A stretch of DNA of 35,555 nt from Streptomyces flaveus (GTDB taxonomy: Bacteria; Actinomycetota; Actinomycetes; Streptomycetales; Streptomycetaceae), in assembly GCF_014647675.1 (NCBI RefSeq), contig NZ_BMPQ01000013.1, positions 34,218-69,772 of the forward strand. Reading direction: 5' to 3'. Positions 7,130 to 14,322 of this stretch are shown piece by piece (the first letter of the stretch is position 1; the number at the start of each line of letters is the position of its first letter). Under the pieces are notes generated by a model that was not told where the DNA came from, did not search any database, and saw only the letters and a program-made list of their open reading frames with translations. The translations under genes and the position numbers were made by a program.

Positions 7130-8719
7130 TTACTGCCCGACCCGGCCCGGCTGGAGCACCTTCGTGAACAGCACGGTCCCGTCCTGCTCACGAAGCCGAA
7201 CCGTCAGCTCCCCGCTGTCGCCGTCGATGTCGACCTCGCCGAAGAACTGGTAACCACCGGCGGGTGAGACATTCGCGACAGTGGGCGCCTTCACAAACAC
7301 CCGCTCCGGACCGAACGTGTTGTCCAGCGTGTTCGCCGGGAACGCACCCGCGTTCAGCGGGCCGGAGACGAACTCCCAGAACGGCTCGAAGTCGGTGAAC
7401 GCAGCCCGCGACGGCTGGTAGTGCTGAGCCGAGGTGTAGTGCACGTCGGCGGTCAGCCACACCGTGCCCGTGATCTTCCGGTGCTTGATGAACCGCAGCA
7501 GCTCGGCGATCTGCAACTCGCGTCCGAGCGGCGCGCCCGGGTCGCCCTGGGCCACGGCCTCGATGTTCGGCTTGCCGTCCCCGGTGTCCGGCACCACCAG
7601 GCCGAGCGGCATGTCGGAGGCGATCACCTTCCACACCGCGCGCGACCGCGACAGCTCCCGCTTGAGCCACTCCAGCTGCTCGGCGCCGAGGATGCCCTGC
7701 GGATCGGTGGTCTGCGTACCGGGGGAGTTGGCGTTGCGGTACGTCCGCATGTCCAGCACGAACACGTCAAGCAGCGGACCGTGGCGCAGCACCCGGTGCA
7801 CCCGGCCGTCCCGGGCGCCCGGCCGCAGCGTGGACATCGGGAAGTACTCGCTGAACGCCCGCCGTGCCCGGGACGCCAGCACGTCGACGTTCTTCTCCGT
7901 GTACCGGGTGTCGGTGAGGATCTCACCCGGATACCAGTTGTTGGTGACCTCGTGGTCGTCCCACTGGACGATCGACGGCACCTGCGCGTTGAACTTCTTG
8001 AGGTGCTCGTCCAGCAGGTTGTAGCGGAAGTTGCCGCGGAACTCGGCCAGGGTCTCGGCGACCTTGGACTTCTCCTCGGTGGTGATGTTCCGCCAGGTGC
8101 TGCCGTCGGGCAGGGGCACGGTCGCGGCTATCGGCCCGTCGGCGTAGATGGTGTCGCCGCTGTGGAGGAAGAAGTCCGGGTCGAGCTCGCCCATCGCCTT
8201 GAAGATCGTGTAGCCGCCGAAGTCCGGGTTGATGCCCCAGCCCTGGCCCGCCAGGTCACCGGACCACACGAAGCGCACATCGTCGCGCCGTCCCAGGGAC
8301 GCTGTACGGAAGGTGCCGGTCACCGGCTCGCCGGTGCGGCGCGGGTCGTCCGGGTCGGCGAGCAGGACACGGTAGTGGATCTGCTCGCCCGCGGGCAGTC
8401 CGCGCAGCCGGGTGGTGCCGGTGAAGTCCGTGCCGGGGCCCAGGAGCGGGCCGTGCCATCTGTGCGCTTTACGGAACGACTCGGTCGCCGAGGTCTCCAC
8501 GATCATCCGCGCCGGCCGGTCCGAACGCACCCACACCAGGCCGGAGTGCGCGCTCACGTCGCCGCTCTGCACACCCCACCCGGCCTTCGGCCGCCCCGAC
8601 AGGGGGAAGGCCGGCGCCGTACCGACGGTGGTCGGCACAGCAAGCGCCGCCGACGCGGCGAGCGAGCCGCGCAGAACGCTGCGGCGAGCGGGGAGCGGGC
8701 TCGACGGACGGTGGGACAT
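7130..8719 (-). CDS. phoD: secreted alkaline phosphatase/phosphodiesterase PhoD, Tat signal
   Basis: A 529-aa PhoD-type metallophosphoesterase. The N-terminus has a twin-arginine signal (ARRSVLRGSLAASAALAV), so it should be exported folded by Tat. An N-terminal beta-sandwich (WGVQSGDVS...) is followed by the metallophosphatase core: VWSGDLAGQGWGIN, SGDTIYADGP, QWDDHEVTNNWYPGE and TADVHYTSAQHY supply the metal ligands known in PhoD enzymes (Fe/Ca). ATG 8719 is chosen because AGGAGG stands 6 nt upstream and the Tat motif follows at once. It releases phosphate from phosphoesters outside the cell. A candidate PHO box at 8785-8806 suggests PhoR-PhoP control. Confidence 0.92.
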   Translation of the reverse strand: MSHRPSSPLPARRSVLRGSLAASAALAVPTTVGTAPAFPLSGRPKAGWGVQSGDVSAHSGLVWVRSDRPARMIVETSATESFRKAHRWHGPLLGPGTDFTGTTRLRGLPAGEQIHYRVLLADPDDPRRTGEPVTGTFRTASLGRRDDVRFVWSGDLAGQGWGINPDFGGYTIFKAMGELDPDFFLHSGDTIYADGPIAATVPLPDGSTWRNITTEEKSKVAETLAEFRGNFRYNLLDEHLKKFNAQVPSIVQWDDHEVTNNWYPGEILTDTRYTEKNVDVLASRARRAFSEYFPMSTLRPGARDGRVHRVLRHGPLLDVFVLDMRTYRNANSPGTQTTDPQGILGAEQLEWLKRELSRSRAVWKVIASDMPLGLVVPDTGDGKPNIEAVAQGDPGAPLGRELQIAELLRFIKHRKITGTVWLTADVHYTSAQHYQPSRAAFTDFEPFWEFVSGPLNAGAFPANTLDNTFGPERVFVKAPTVANVSPAGGYQFFGEVDIDGDSGELTVRLREQDGTVLFTKVLQPGRVGQ

Positions 8720-8784
8720 GGAACGCCTCCTGGGACGGGTACGACCACTGTGCAGGAACACAACTACTGGGGCACCACAGCGCA

Positions 8785-8806
8785 CACACAAACCCCAAGT
8801 GAACAA
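8785..8806 (-). promoter_or_regulatory. candidate PHO box upstream of phoD
   Basis: Read on the minus strand, 8806-8796 is GTTCACTTGGG and the adjoining 8795-8785 is GTTTGTGTGTG, two consecutive 11-mers. Streptomyces PhoP sites are 11-nt direct repeats starting G(T/G)TCA. The first unit fits well and the second only partly. It lies 66 bp upstream of the phoD start codon. Confidence 0.45.
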
Positions 8807-8876
8807 CTGCCCGCGGCGACTGGGGAACCGGTGTGCACGGACCGGTGTCAGCGTGGGCGGCGAGGTGAAGAGACCG

Positions 8877-10373
8877 TCAGGCGCCAACCGCTCCCGCCAT
8901 CAACCGCACCCCCTCCCTTATACGCGCCGGGGACACATGCGCGTATCCCAACACCAGCCGCACCACTACCCTCTCCTCCCCGGCCGGAGTCTGCGCGTAA
9001 TCGGTCAGAGAGCGCACCGCGACGCCGGCCGCGTCCGCCCGCGCCAAGAACCGTGCCGGCGGTCCGTACCGCCCCGGCAGCGTGGCGATCGCGTGCAGCC
9101 CGGCGGCGATCCCGGACACCTGCGTGCCGGGAAAGTGCTCCTCCAGGGCATCCACGAGGACGTCGCGCCGTTCCTTGTACGCGCGTTGGCAGCGCCGGAG
9201 TTGCCGGTCGTAGTCGCCGCGTTCCATGAAGCGGGCGAGGAGCGCCTGGTCAACGACCGGATTGCCGAGATCCATCGTGCGCTTGCGCTCGACGACCTCC
9301 TCGACCAGCGACGCCGGCACCAGCAGCCAGCCGAGCCGCAGCCCCGGTGCCAGCGACTTGCTGACGGACCCCGTGTACGCGACGTGCTCCGGATCGAGCC
9401 CCTGAAGGGCACCCACCGGCGCCCTGTCGTAGCGGAAGTCCCCGTCGTAGTCGTCCTCCACGACGAGCCCGTCCACGGAGTGCGCCCAGTCGAGGAGTTC
9501 GGCCCGGCGCCGCGCGGAGTACGCGATCCCAGAGGGGAACTGGTGTGCGGGCGTCGTCACCACCACCCGTACGCCCGACTCCCGCAGTGGCCCGATGGCC
9601 AGCCCCTCGTCGTCGAGCGGCAGCGGTACGGGGCGGACGCCGGCCGAGGTGTACAGCGCGCCGTGCTCGGGTGTGCCGGGGTCCTCGACACCGACGGCGC
9701 GCACCCCGCGCGCGTGCAGCACGAAACCGAGGAGTGTCGTCGCCTGCGCCACGCCCGAGACGACCAGCACCCGCTCCGGGTCCGCGACCACGCCCCGGCG
9801 CCGGGCCAGCAGCTCCGCGAGAGCCGTACGCAGCCGGGGCAGCCCGCGCGGATCGGGGTAACCCAGCGCGTGGTGCGGCAGTTCGGCCAGTACTCCGCGC
9901 TGAGCGGCTGCCCAGGCCGCGCGGGGGAAGAGCGACAGATCCGGGGTGCCGGGTACGAAGTCGACCCGGGCACCGGGGGAGCGGGGCGCGAGATCACGCG
10001 CGCGTGGGTGGGCGGCCCGGACGGCGCCGCCCACCCACGTTCCGGCTCCCCGGCCGCTGCGCAGATATCCCTCCGCGGTCAACTGCTCGTACGCCTCGGT
10101 GACCAGCCCCCGGGACACCCCGAGATCGGCGGCGAGTTCACGGCTGGACGGCAGCCGGGTGCCGGGCGCGAGCCGCCCCGAGCGGACCGCCTCCCGCAGC
10201 GCGGCCTGCAAGGAGCGTCCACGCGCGCGTGCCGGTGCCGAGACGGCCGGCAGCAGCAACTCCCAGGCGGCAGCCCAGGCCGCCGATCCGGACGCACCTG
10301 ATGATCCGGACGGACCCGAAGCTGATCCGGGCGTATCCGGAGGCCGAGCCGAATTGGTCCCCGATGGCGTCAT
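8877..10373 (-). CDS. MocR-type regulator (GntR wHTH fused to aminotransferase-like domain)
   Basis: A 498-aa MocR/PdxR-subfamily protein. A GntR winged helix at about 52-118 (LQAALREAVRSGRLAPGTRLPSSRELA... VSRGLVTEAYEQLTAEGYL) is linked to a fold-type I aminotransferase-like domain. EDDYDGDFRYD (306-316) and Lys339 in SVSKSLAPG bind PLP. The first 45 residues are a low-complexity Ser/Gly/Ala/Pro stretch. Members are PLP- or amine-responsive regulators, often of vitamin B6, GABA or transporter genes. The divergent EamA exporter, 47 bp away, is the expected target. TAAGGT (10387-10382, minus strand) ends 8 nt before the ATG, so the message may be leaderless. Confidence 0.9.
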   Translation of the reverse strand: MTPSGTNSARPPDTPGSASGPSGSSGASGSAAWAAAWELLLPAVSAPARARGRSLQAALREAVRSGRLAPGTRLPSSRELAADLGVSRGLVTEAYEQLTAEGYLRSGRGAGTWVGGAVRAAHPRARDLAPRSPGARVDFVPGTPDLSLFPRAAWAAAQRGVLAELPHHALGYPDPRGLPRLRTALAELLARRRGVVADPERVLVVSGVAQATTLLGFVLHARGVRAVGVEDPGTPEHGALYTSAGVRPVPLPLDDEGLAIGPLRESGVRVVVTTPAHQFPSGIAYSARRRAELLDWAHSVDGLVVEDDYDGDFRYDRAPVGALQGLDPEHVAYTGSVSKSLAPGLRLGWLLVPASLVEEVVERKRTMDLGNPVVDQALLARFMERGDYDRQLRRCQRAYKERRDVLVDALEEHFPGTQVSGIAAGLHAIATLPGRYGPPARFLARADAAGVAVRSLTDYAQTPAGEERVVVRLVLGYAHVSPARIREGVRLMAGAVGA

Positions 10374-10420
10374 GAAAGTGGACCTTAAACCGGACCGGTG
10401 GTGTCCATAGCGTCGCCTCC
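10374..10420. promoter_or_regulatory. divergent MocR/EamA promoter-operator
   Basis: Only 47 bp separate the two ATGs. Rightwards, TTAAAC (10385-10390), a 17-nt spacer and TAGCGT (10408-10413) end 7 nt before ATG 10421. Leftwards, TAAGGT (10387-10382) ends 8 nt before ATG 10373. Neither ATG has a Shine-Dalgarno sequence, so both messages may be leaderless. GGACC occurs twice, 12 bp apart (10380 and 10392), and could form the direct-repeat operator expected for a MocR protein. Confidence 0.5.
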
Positions 10421-11599
10421 ATGAACGTCACCACCCGCGGCTCCCTGCTCGCCGCCCTGGCCTGCGTCCTCGTCGGAGGCTCCTTCACCGCCAACAGCGT
10501 CCTGGGCGAATACCCGTACGCGGGCGGCCAGTTCCTGCGCTACGGCCTCGCCTGCCTGCTGCTCCTGCCCCTGGTCGGACGTGGCGGCATGGCGCCCCTG
10601 CGCGGGCTGACCGCACGGCAGTGGATACGGCTCGCGCTGCTCGCGGCCGTCGGCATGGTCGGCTTCAACCTCGCCGTGCTCGCCGCCGAACGCACCGCGG
10701 AACCGGCGGTTCCGGGAGTCTTCGTGGGCTGCGCCCCGGTGCTGGTGGCCGTGCTCATGCCCTTCCTGGACGGCCGTCGGCCCCAACGCCCCGTCCTGTA
10801 CGGCGCGTTGATCGTGGCCGTGGGCGCCTTCACCGTCCAGGGCTGGGGACACACCGACGGCGCGGGCATCGCCTTCTCCGTGTGCGCGCTCGTCGGAGAG
10901 GTCGGCTTCGCGGTCCTCGCCGTGCCCGTGCTGCGGCCGCTCGGTCCACGGCTGCTGGCCGCCACGGTGTGCGGTCTCGCCGCGGTCGAGTCGGCGATCG
11001 CCGGGGCGATCATCGACGGCTGCGCGTGGCTGCGTACGCCCGACACCACCGAACTCGCCGCGCTGCTGTGGCAGGCGGTGATCGTCACGGTCATCGGCTT
11101 CGTCTGCTGGTACATGGGCATGCAGCGGATCGGCGCGGAGCGCGCCACCCTCTTCTCCGGCCTCATCCCCGTCGCCGCCGCCTGCACCGCCCCGCTCGTC
11201 GGCACGGGCTCCTACGGGCCGGCACAGGCCGCGGGCAGTGCCCTGGTGGGCGCCGGAGTCGCCCTGGGATCAGGGGCGTTGAGGCGTCGGGCGCGGAGGC
11301 CGGCGGCTGCCGTCTCAGCGGCTGCCGTCGAGGATGACGCGCGCGACGAGCGCCGGGTCGTCGTTCATCGGGACGTGCCCGCAGCCGGGCAGCCGCACGA
11401 GGCGGGCGCGCGGGATGACGTACTTGGCGCGGACCCCCTGGCGGCGCACCAGAAGCCGGTCCCGCATCCCCCACGCCACCGTGACGGGCAGTCCGGGGAT
11501 GTCGTCGGTGAACTGGACGGCGGTGCCGGCCCGGAGCGTCTCGGCGAATCCTGCGGCATTGGCCAGCGCGAGCGTCTCGGCGACGACCGCCTCGGGTGA
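10421..11599 (+). CDS. EamA/DMT-superfamily exporter with C-terminal overrun
   Basis: Residues 1 to about 296 are a typical EamA transporter of ten membrane segments in two homologous halves (for example LLAALACVLVGGSFTANSVL, LRYGLACLLLLPLV, ALLWQAVIVTVIGFVCWYMGMQRIG). It should sit in the inner membrane and export metabolites or amino acids. After LGSGALRRRARRP, at about 11310, the frame stays open for about 95 more residues without membrane character. That stretch is antisense to the alpha/beta hydrolase coding sequence. A normal family member would stop near 11310, so the tail may come from loss of a stop codon, a frameshift or a sequencing error. The divergent MocR gene is its likely regulator. 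Confidence 0.85.
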   Translation: MNVTTRGSLLAALACVLVGGSFTANSVLGEYPYAGGQFLRYGLACLLLLPLVGRGGMAPLRGLTARQWIRLALLAAVGMVGFNLAVLAAERTAEPAVPGVFVGCAPVLVAVLMPFLDGRRPQRPVLYGALIVAVGAFTVQGWGHTDGAGIAFSVCALVGEVGFAVLAVPVLRPLGPRLLAATVCGLAAVESAIAGAIIDGCAWLRTPDTTELAALLWQAVIVTVIGFVCWYMGMQRIGAERATLFSGLIPVAAACTAPLVGTGSYGPAQAAGSALVGAGVALGSGALRRRARRPAAAVSAAAVEDDARDERRVVVHRDVPAAGQPHEAGARDDVLGADPLAAHQKPVPHPPRHRDGQSGDVVGELDGGAGPERLGESCGIGQRERLGDDRLG

Positions 11600-12190
11600 A
11601 CGCCGGCCCGGGCGGGCGTAGATGGTGCTCGTCAGCACGGCGCGGCCCGCCGGCGTGCGCGACAGCCGCTCCACCACCGGCAACGGCATACGGATCGCCG
11701 TCTGCCGCATCGCCTGCAGGACCCCGAAGGCGTACCGCCGCTCGATGGGCGACCAGAATCCCGCGGGCGACAGCGCCGTCACGGACCGTACGAGCTTCTC
11801 GCGGCCCAGCTCCAGGGCCAGCAGCCCGCCCAGCGAGTTGCCCGCCACATGCGGCCTTTCGATCTCCAGCGCCTGGCACAGCGCGCCGAGCGCGGCGTTC
11901 ATCGTCGACAGATCGTGGACGAGCCCGTCGGTCAGCGCGGGGGACTCGCCGAAGCCGGGCAGATCCACCGCGATCACATCGCGCTCGACGGCCAGGATGT
12001 CGATGACCGGGTCCCAGGCCTGCCGGTGGTGGCCGATCCCGTGCAGCAGCAGAAGCGGTTCGCCGCTGCCCACACGCGTGTACGCGAGGGTGACGGTCTG
12101 CGGGCCGCGCGGAGAGGGGACGGGGAAGGTCACGGTCCGCGGGCCGCGCGAGGACGAGGTGGGGGCGGGGTGGCTGACCGGGGCGGACAT
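11315..12190 (-). CDS. alpha/beta hydrolase
   Basis: A 291-aa alpha/beta-hydrolase fold enzyme. The oxyanion-hole HGIG motif is at 50-53, the nucleophile Ser119 in GNSLGG, the acid Asp244 (AWGMRDRLL) and the catalytic His272 (GCGHVPMNDD). AVDLPGFGESP is typical of the epoxide hydrolase/lipase/haloalkane-dehalogenase superfamily. The substrate is not predictable. The start ATG 12190 has GAGGAG 7 nt upstream. The first 30 residues are Ser/Pro/Arg-rich. The 3' 285 bp are overlapped on the opposite strand by the extended EamA frame. It is divergent from the ECF41 sigma gene, which may control it. Confidence 0.9.
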   Translation of the reverse strand: MSAPVSHPAPTSSSRGPRTVTFPVPSPRGPQTVTLAYTRVGSGEPLLLLHGIGHHRQAWDPVIDILAVERDVIAVDLPGFGESPALTDGLVHDLSTMNAALGALCQALEIERPHVAGNSLGGLLALELGREKLVRSVTALSPAGFWSPIERRYAFGVLQAMRQTAIRMPLPVVERLSRTPAGRAVLTSTIYARPGRRSPEAVVAETLALANAAGFAETLRAGTAVQFTDDIPGLPVTVAWGMRDRLLVRRQGVRAKYVIPRARLVRLPGCGHVPMNDDPALVARVILDGSR

Positions 12191-12386
12191 GGAACTGCTC
12201 CTCGTCTGGGGACAGGGCGGACGTGCACACGACCGTCTCCTAGACAGTTTGTCAGCAACTACTACCCGCCGGTAGCCCCCAGCGATGCCGACCTGACGGC
12301 CGTACGCCCTTCAACGCGTTTCGCGCGCCACCGGGTTGGCCTCCGCTCGCCTGGACATGGTCCCGGGCGTCGGATGGGATGGTGTC
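12191..12386. promoter_or_regulatory. divergent hydrolase/sigma-factor intergenic region
   Basis: 196 bp between divergent starts. It contains the small palindrome GACAGTTTGTC (around 12243-12253) and AT-richer sequence near it. A canonical ECF41 promoter (TGTCACA-N16-CGTC) was looked for and not found convincingly on either strand. A nearby start (ATG 12357) for the sigma gene is possible. Confidence 0.4.
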
Positions 12387-13286
12387 GTGACTACCGACAC
12401 CGCGACCGAGGTCTTCGAAGAGCACCGTCCCGTCCTGACGGGCGTCGCCTACCGCATGCTCGGCCGGGTGGCCGACGCGGAGGACATGGTCCAGGAGGCG
12501 TGGCTGCGCTGGTCCGGCGCCGATCACGCCGAGGTGCGCGAACCGCGCGCCTACCTCGTACGCATCACCACCCGCCTCGCCATCGACCGGCTGCGCCAGA
12601 TCCAGTCGCGCAACGAGGCCTACGTAGGGCCGTGGCTGCCCGAGCCGTACGTCACCGACTTCGCCGACACCGTCCCGGACGCGGCGGAGCGGGCCGTGCT
12701 CGCCGACTCCGTCTCGCTCGCCGTCCTCGTCGTCCTGGAGTCCCTCTCACCCCTGGAGCGCGCGGTGTTCGTCCTCCGGGAAGCCTTCGGATTTCCGTAC
12801 GCCGACATCGCCACCACCCTCGACCGCAGCGAACCCGCGGTGCGCCAGCTGGCCGGGCGGGCCCGCAAGCACGTCGACGAGAGGCGCACGCGCTACGAGG
12901 TCGACCCCGCGCTGCAACGCGAACTCACCGAGCGGTTCCTCGCCGCGGCGACCGAGGGCGACCTGGAGGGGCTGCTGTCCCTGCTGGCCCCGGACGTACG
13001 CCTGGTGGGTGACAGCGGTGGACGGGCCAAGGCGCCGCTGCGCGCGATCGAGTCGGCCGACAAGGTGGGCCGCTTCGTCATCGGCGTTTCCCGGCAGGGC
13101 GGCGGCCTCCAGGACGCGACGTTCCGCTTCGTGGAACTCAACGGCGGCCCCGCCCTGCTCGTCCTGTCCGCAGGCAAGCCCGACACTGTCTTCCAGCTGG
13201 ACGTCGCCGACGGCCGGATCCAATGCGTCTACATCGTGCGCAACCCGGACAAGCTGCTGTCGCTGGCCGACGTCGGAAAGGCCTGA
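12387..13286 (+). CDS. ECF sigma factor, ECF41 type with SnoaL-like C-terminal extension
   Basis: From GTG 12387 the protein has 299 aa. Sigma2 lies at about 10-75 (YRMLGRVADAEDMVQEAWLRW) and sigma4 at about 110-165 (LSPLERAVFVLREAFGFPYADIA). A SnoaL/NTF2-like domain fills 175-299. The three ECF41 hallmarks are all present: WLPEP (83-87) in the linker, DSGGR (209-213; the usual motif is DGGGR) and NPDKL (286-290). In this group the C-terminal extension acts as a built-in regulator in place of an anti-sigma factor. The usual neighbour (carboxymuconolactone decarboxylase, oxidoreductase or epimerase) is absent; the divergent alpha/beta hydrolase is the only candidate partner. The exact start is uncertain. 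Confidence 0.9.
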   Translation: MTTDTATEVFEEHRPVLTGVAYRMLGRVADAEDMVQEAWLRWSGADHAEVREPRAYLVRITTRLAIDRLRQIQSRNEAYVGPWLPEPYVTDFADTVPDAAERAVLADSVSLAVLVVLESLSPLERAVFVLREAFGFPYADIATTLDRSEPAVRQLAGRARKHVDERRTRYEVDPALQRELTERFLAAATEGDLEGLLSLLAPDVRLVGDSGGRAKAPLRAIESADKVGRFVIGVSRQGGGLQDATFRFVELNGGPALLVLSAGKPDTVFQLDVADGRIQCVYIVRNPDKLLSLADVGKA

Positions 13287-13384
13287 GTCCGGCCTGTGCG
13301 AGGGCCGCGTCCGGCCCGTGTTCGGCCAGTGTCCAACGGGCCCGGCCCATGGCTGGGAGGCGCCGCCTCGATCGCGGATTGGTC

Positions 13385-13413
13385 TTGACCAAGGGTGGGG
13401 GGCGTCCTATGGT
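13385..13413 (+). promoter_or_regulatory. predicted housekeeping-type promoter of the GntR gene
   Basis: TTGACC (13385-13390), a 17-nt spacer and TATGGT (13408-13413) closely match the sigma-HrdB consensus (TTGACN-N17-TANNNT). Transcription would start near 13420, giving a leader of about 70 nt. That leader holds the unusually AT-rich stretch 13425-13450, which may contain the autoregulatory operator. Confidence 0.7.
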
Positions 13414-13491
13414 CGCAGGAGATAGTGCAAGAACCTTTAATAAACAAGGGCGCTGAAAGCCTGCCGGGTCACGGCGATTGCGGAGGACAGG

Positions 13492-14253
13492 GTGGGGACC
13501 ACGCAGTTGGATACGGTGCAGGAGCCCAAGTACTGGCACCTCAAGACCGTCCTCAGTGAGGCACTGGACTCCGAGTTCTCGGTGGGCGAGATCCTGCCCA
13601 ACGAGCGTGATCTCGCCGCGCGGTTCGGAGTCGCCAGGGCCACGCTCCGCCAGGCCCTGGAGCAGCTCGAACTCGAAGGTCGGCTCCAGCGCCGCCGCGG
13701 CGTCGGCACGACCGTGGCGCCGCCCCGCATGGGCGTGGCCGTGGGTTCCGAGCAGCACGCGTGGCCGGGCGCGGCCGGTGATGCCTGGCAGCTCGTGGAC
13801 TGCACGGTGGCGGTTCCGCCCGCGGCGGTGGCCGACATCCTGGAGACCGGCCGCGAGGAGCAGGTGCACACGGTGCGCCGCTCCCGCGTGACGCACGGCC
13901 AGCACGTAGCCGCCGAACTGCTCTACGTCCCTGCCTCCTCGGTCCCCGCCCTCTCCGCCATCGACGCGCCTTCGGGAGCCGCACGCGCGCGTGCGGTGCT
14001 CCGCGAACTCCAGCACCTGGACCTGGAGGCCCAGGACCGCGCCGTGGAACTCGGCTCGGCCCGCGCGGACGACGCCAAGGAACTCGACCGCCTCCCCGGC
14101 GCCCCCGTCCTCGTCGTCACCACCCGCTTCTACGCCGAGGGCCGGACCGCGGCCGTCTCGGTCGCCACATACCGCGCCGACACGTGCCGCCTGACGTTCG
14201 GCGACACGGGCGGGGTGGAGATCCACCACGATTCGGAGCGCCGGGCGTCCTGA
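13492..14253 (+). CDS. GntR/HutC-family regulator with UTRA domain
   Basis: A 253-aa protein. The winged HTH is at about 12-77 (YWHLKTVLSEAL... ILPNERDLAARFGVARATLRQALEQLELEGRLQRRRGVGTTV), and a UTRA ligand-binding domain follows at about 95-245 with VRRSRVTHGQHVAAELLYVP and LDRLPGAPVLVVTTRFYAEGR. UTRA-type GntR proteins usually sense sugars, sugar phosphates or amino-acid derivatives. GTG 13492 is preceded by GGAGG at 5 nt. No transporter or catabolic gene adjoins it, so it probably acts on itself and on distant genes. The organisation resembles DasR-like regulators, but the sequence is not close enough to name it. Confidence 0.88.
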   Translation: MGTTQLDTVQEPKYWHLKTVLSEALDSEFSVGEILPNERDLAARFGVARATLRQALEQLELEGRLQRRRGVGTTVAPPRMGVAVGSEQHAWPGAAGDAWQLVDCTVAVPPAAVADILETGREEQVHTVRRSRVTHGQHVAAELLYVPASSVPALSAIDAPSGAARARAVLRELQHLDLEAQDRAVELGSARADDAKELDRLPGAPVLVVTTRFYAEGRTAAVSVATYRADTCRLTFGDTGGVEIHHDSERRAS

Positions 14254-14276
14254 GGGCCCGGCACCACGGGACGGCT

Positions 14277-14302
14277 CGCGCCCTGGAGACCTCCGGGGCG
14301 CG
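14277..14302. terminator. bidirectional terminator between GntR and ROK genes
   Basis: Positions 14277-14288 are complementary to 14291-14302 (up to 12 bp including one G-U pair; the real loop must be wider than the central 2 nt). It sits in the 69-bp gap between two convergent stop codons, without a T-tract, as is common for Streptomyces terminators. Confidence 0.6.
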
Positions 14303-14322
14303 GCGGATCGCGCGGCCAGGCC

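Noticed and set aside
7421..10301. Two very long plus-strand open frames opposite phoD and the MocR gene
   Set aside because: They are rich in Arg/Pro/His/Gln with no domain motifs, as expected for the complement of GC-rich coding DNA.
12191..12386. Canonical ECF41 autoregulated promoter
   Set aside because: TGTCAGC at about 12250 has no CGTC at the right spacing; the match is too weak to call.
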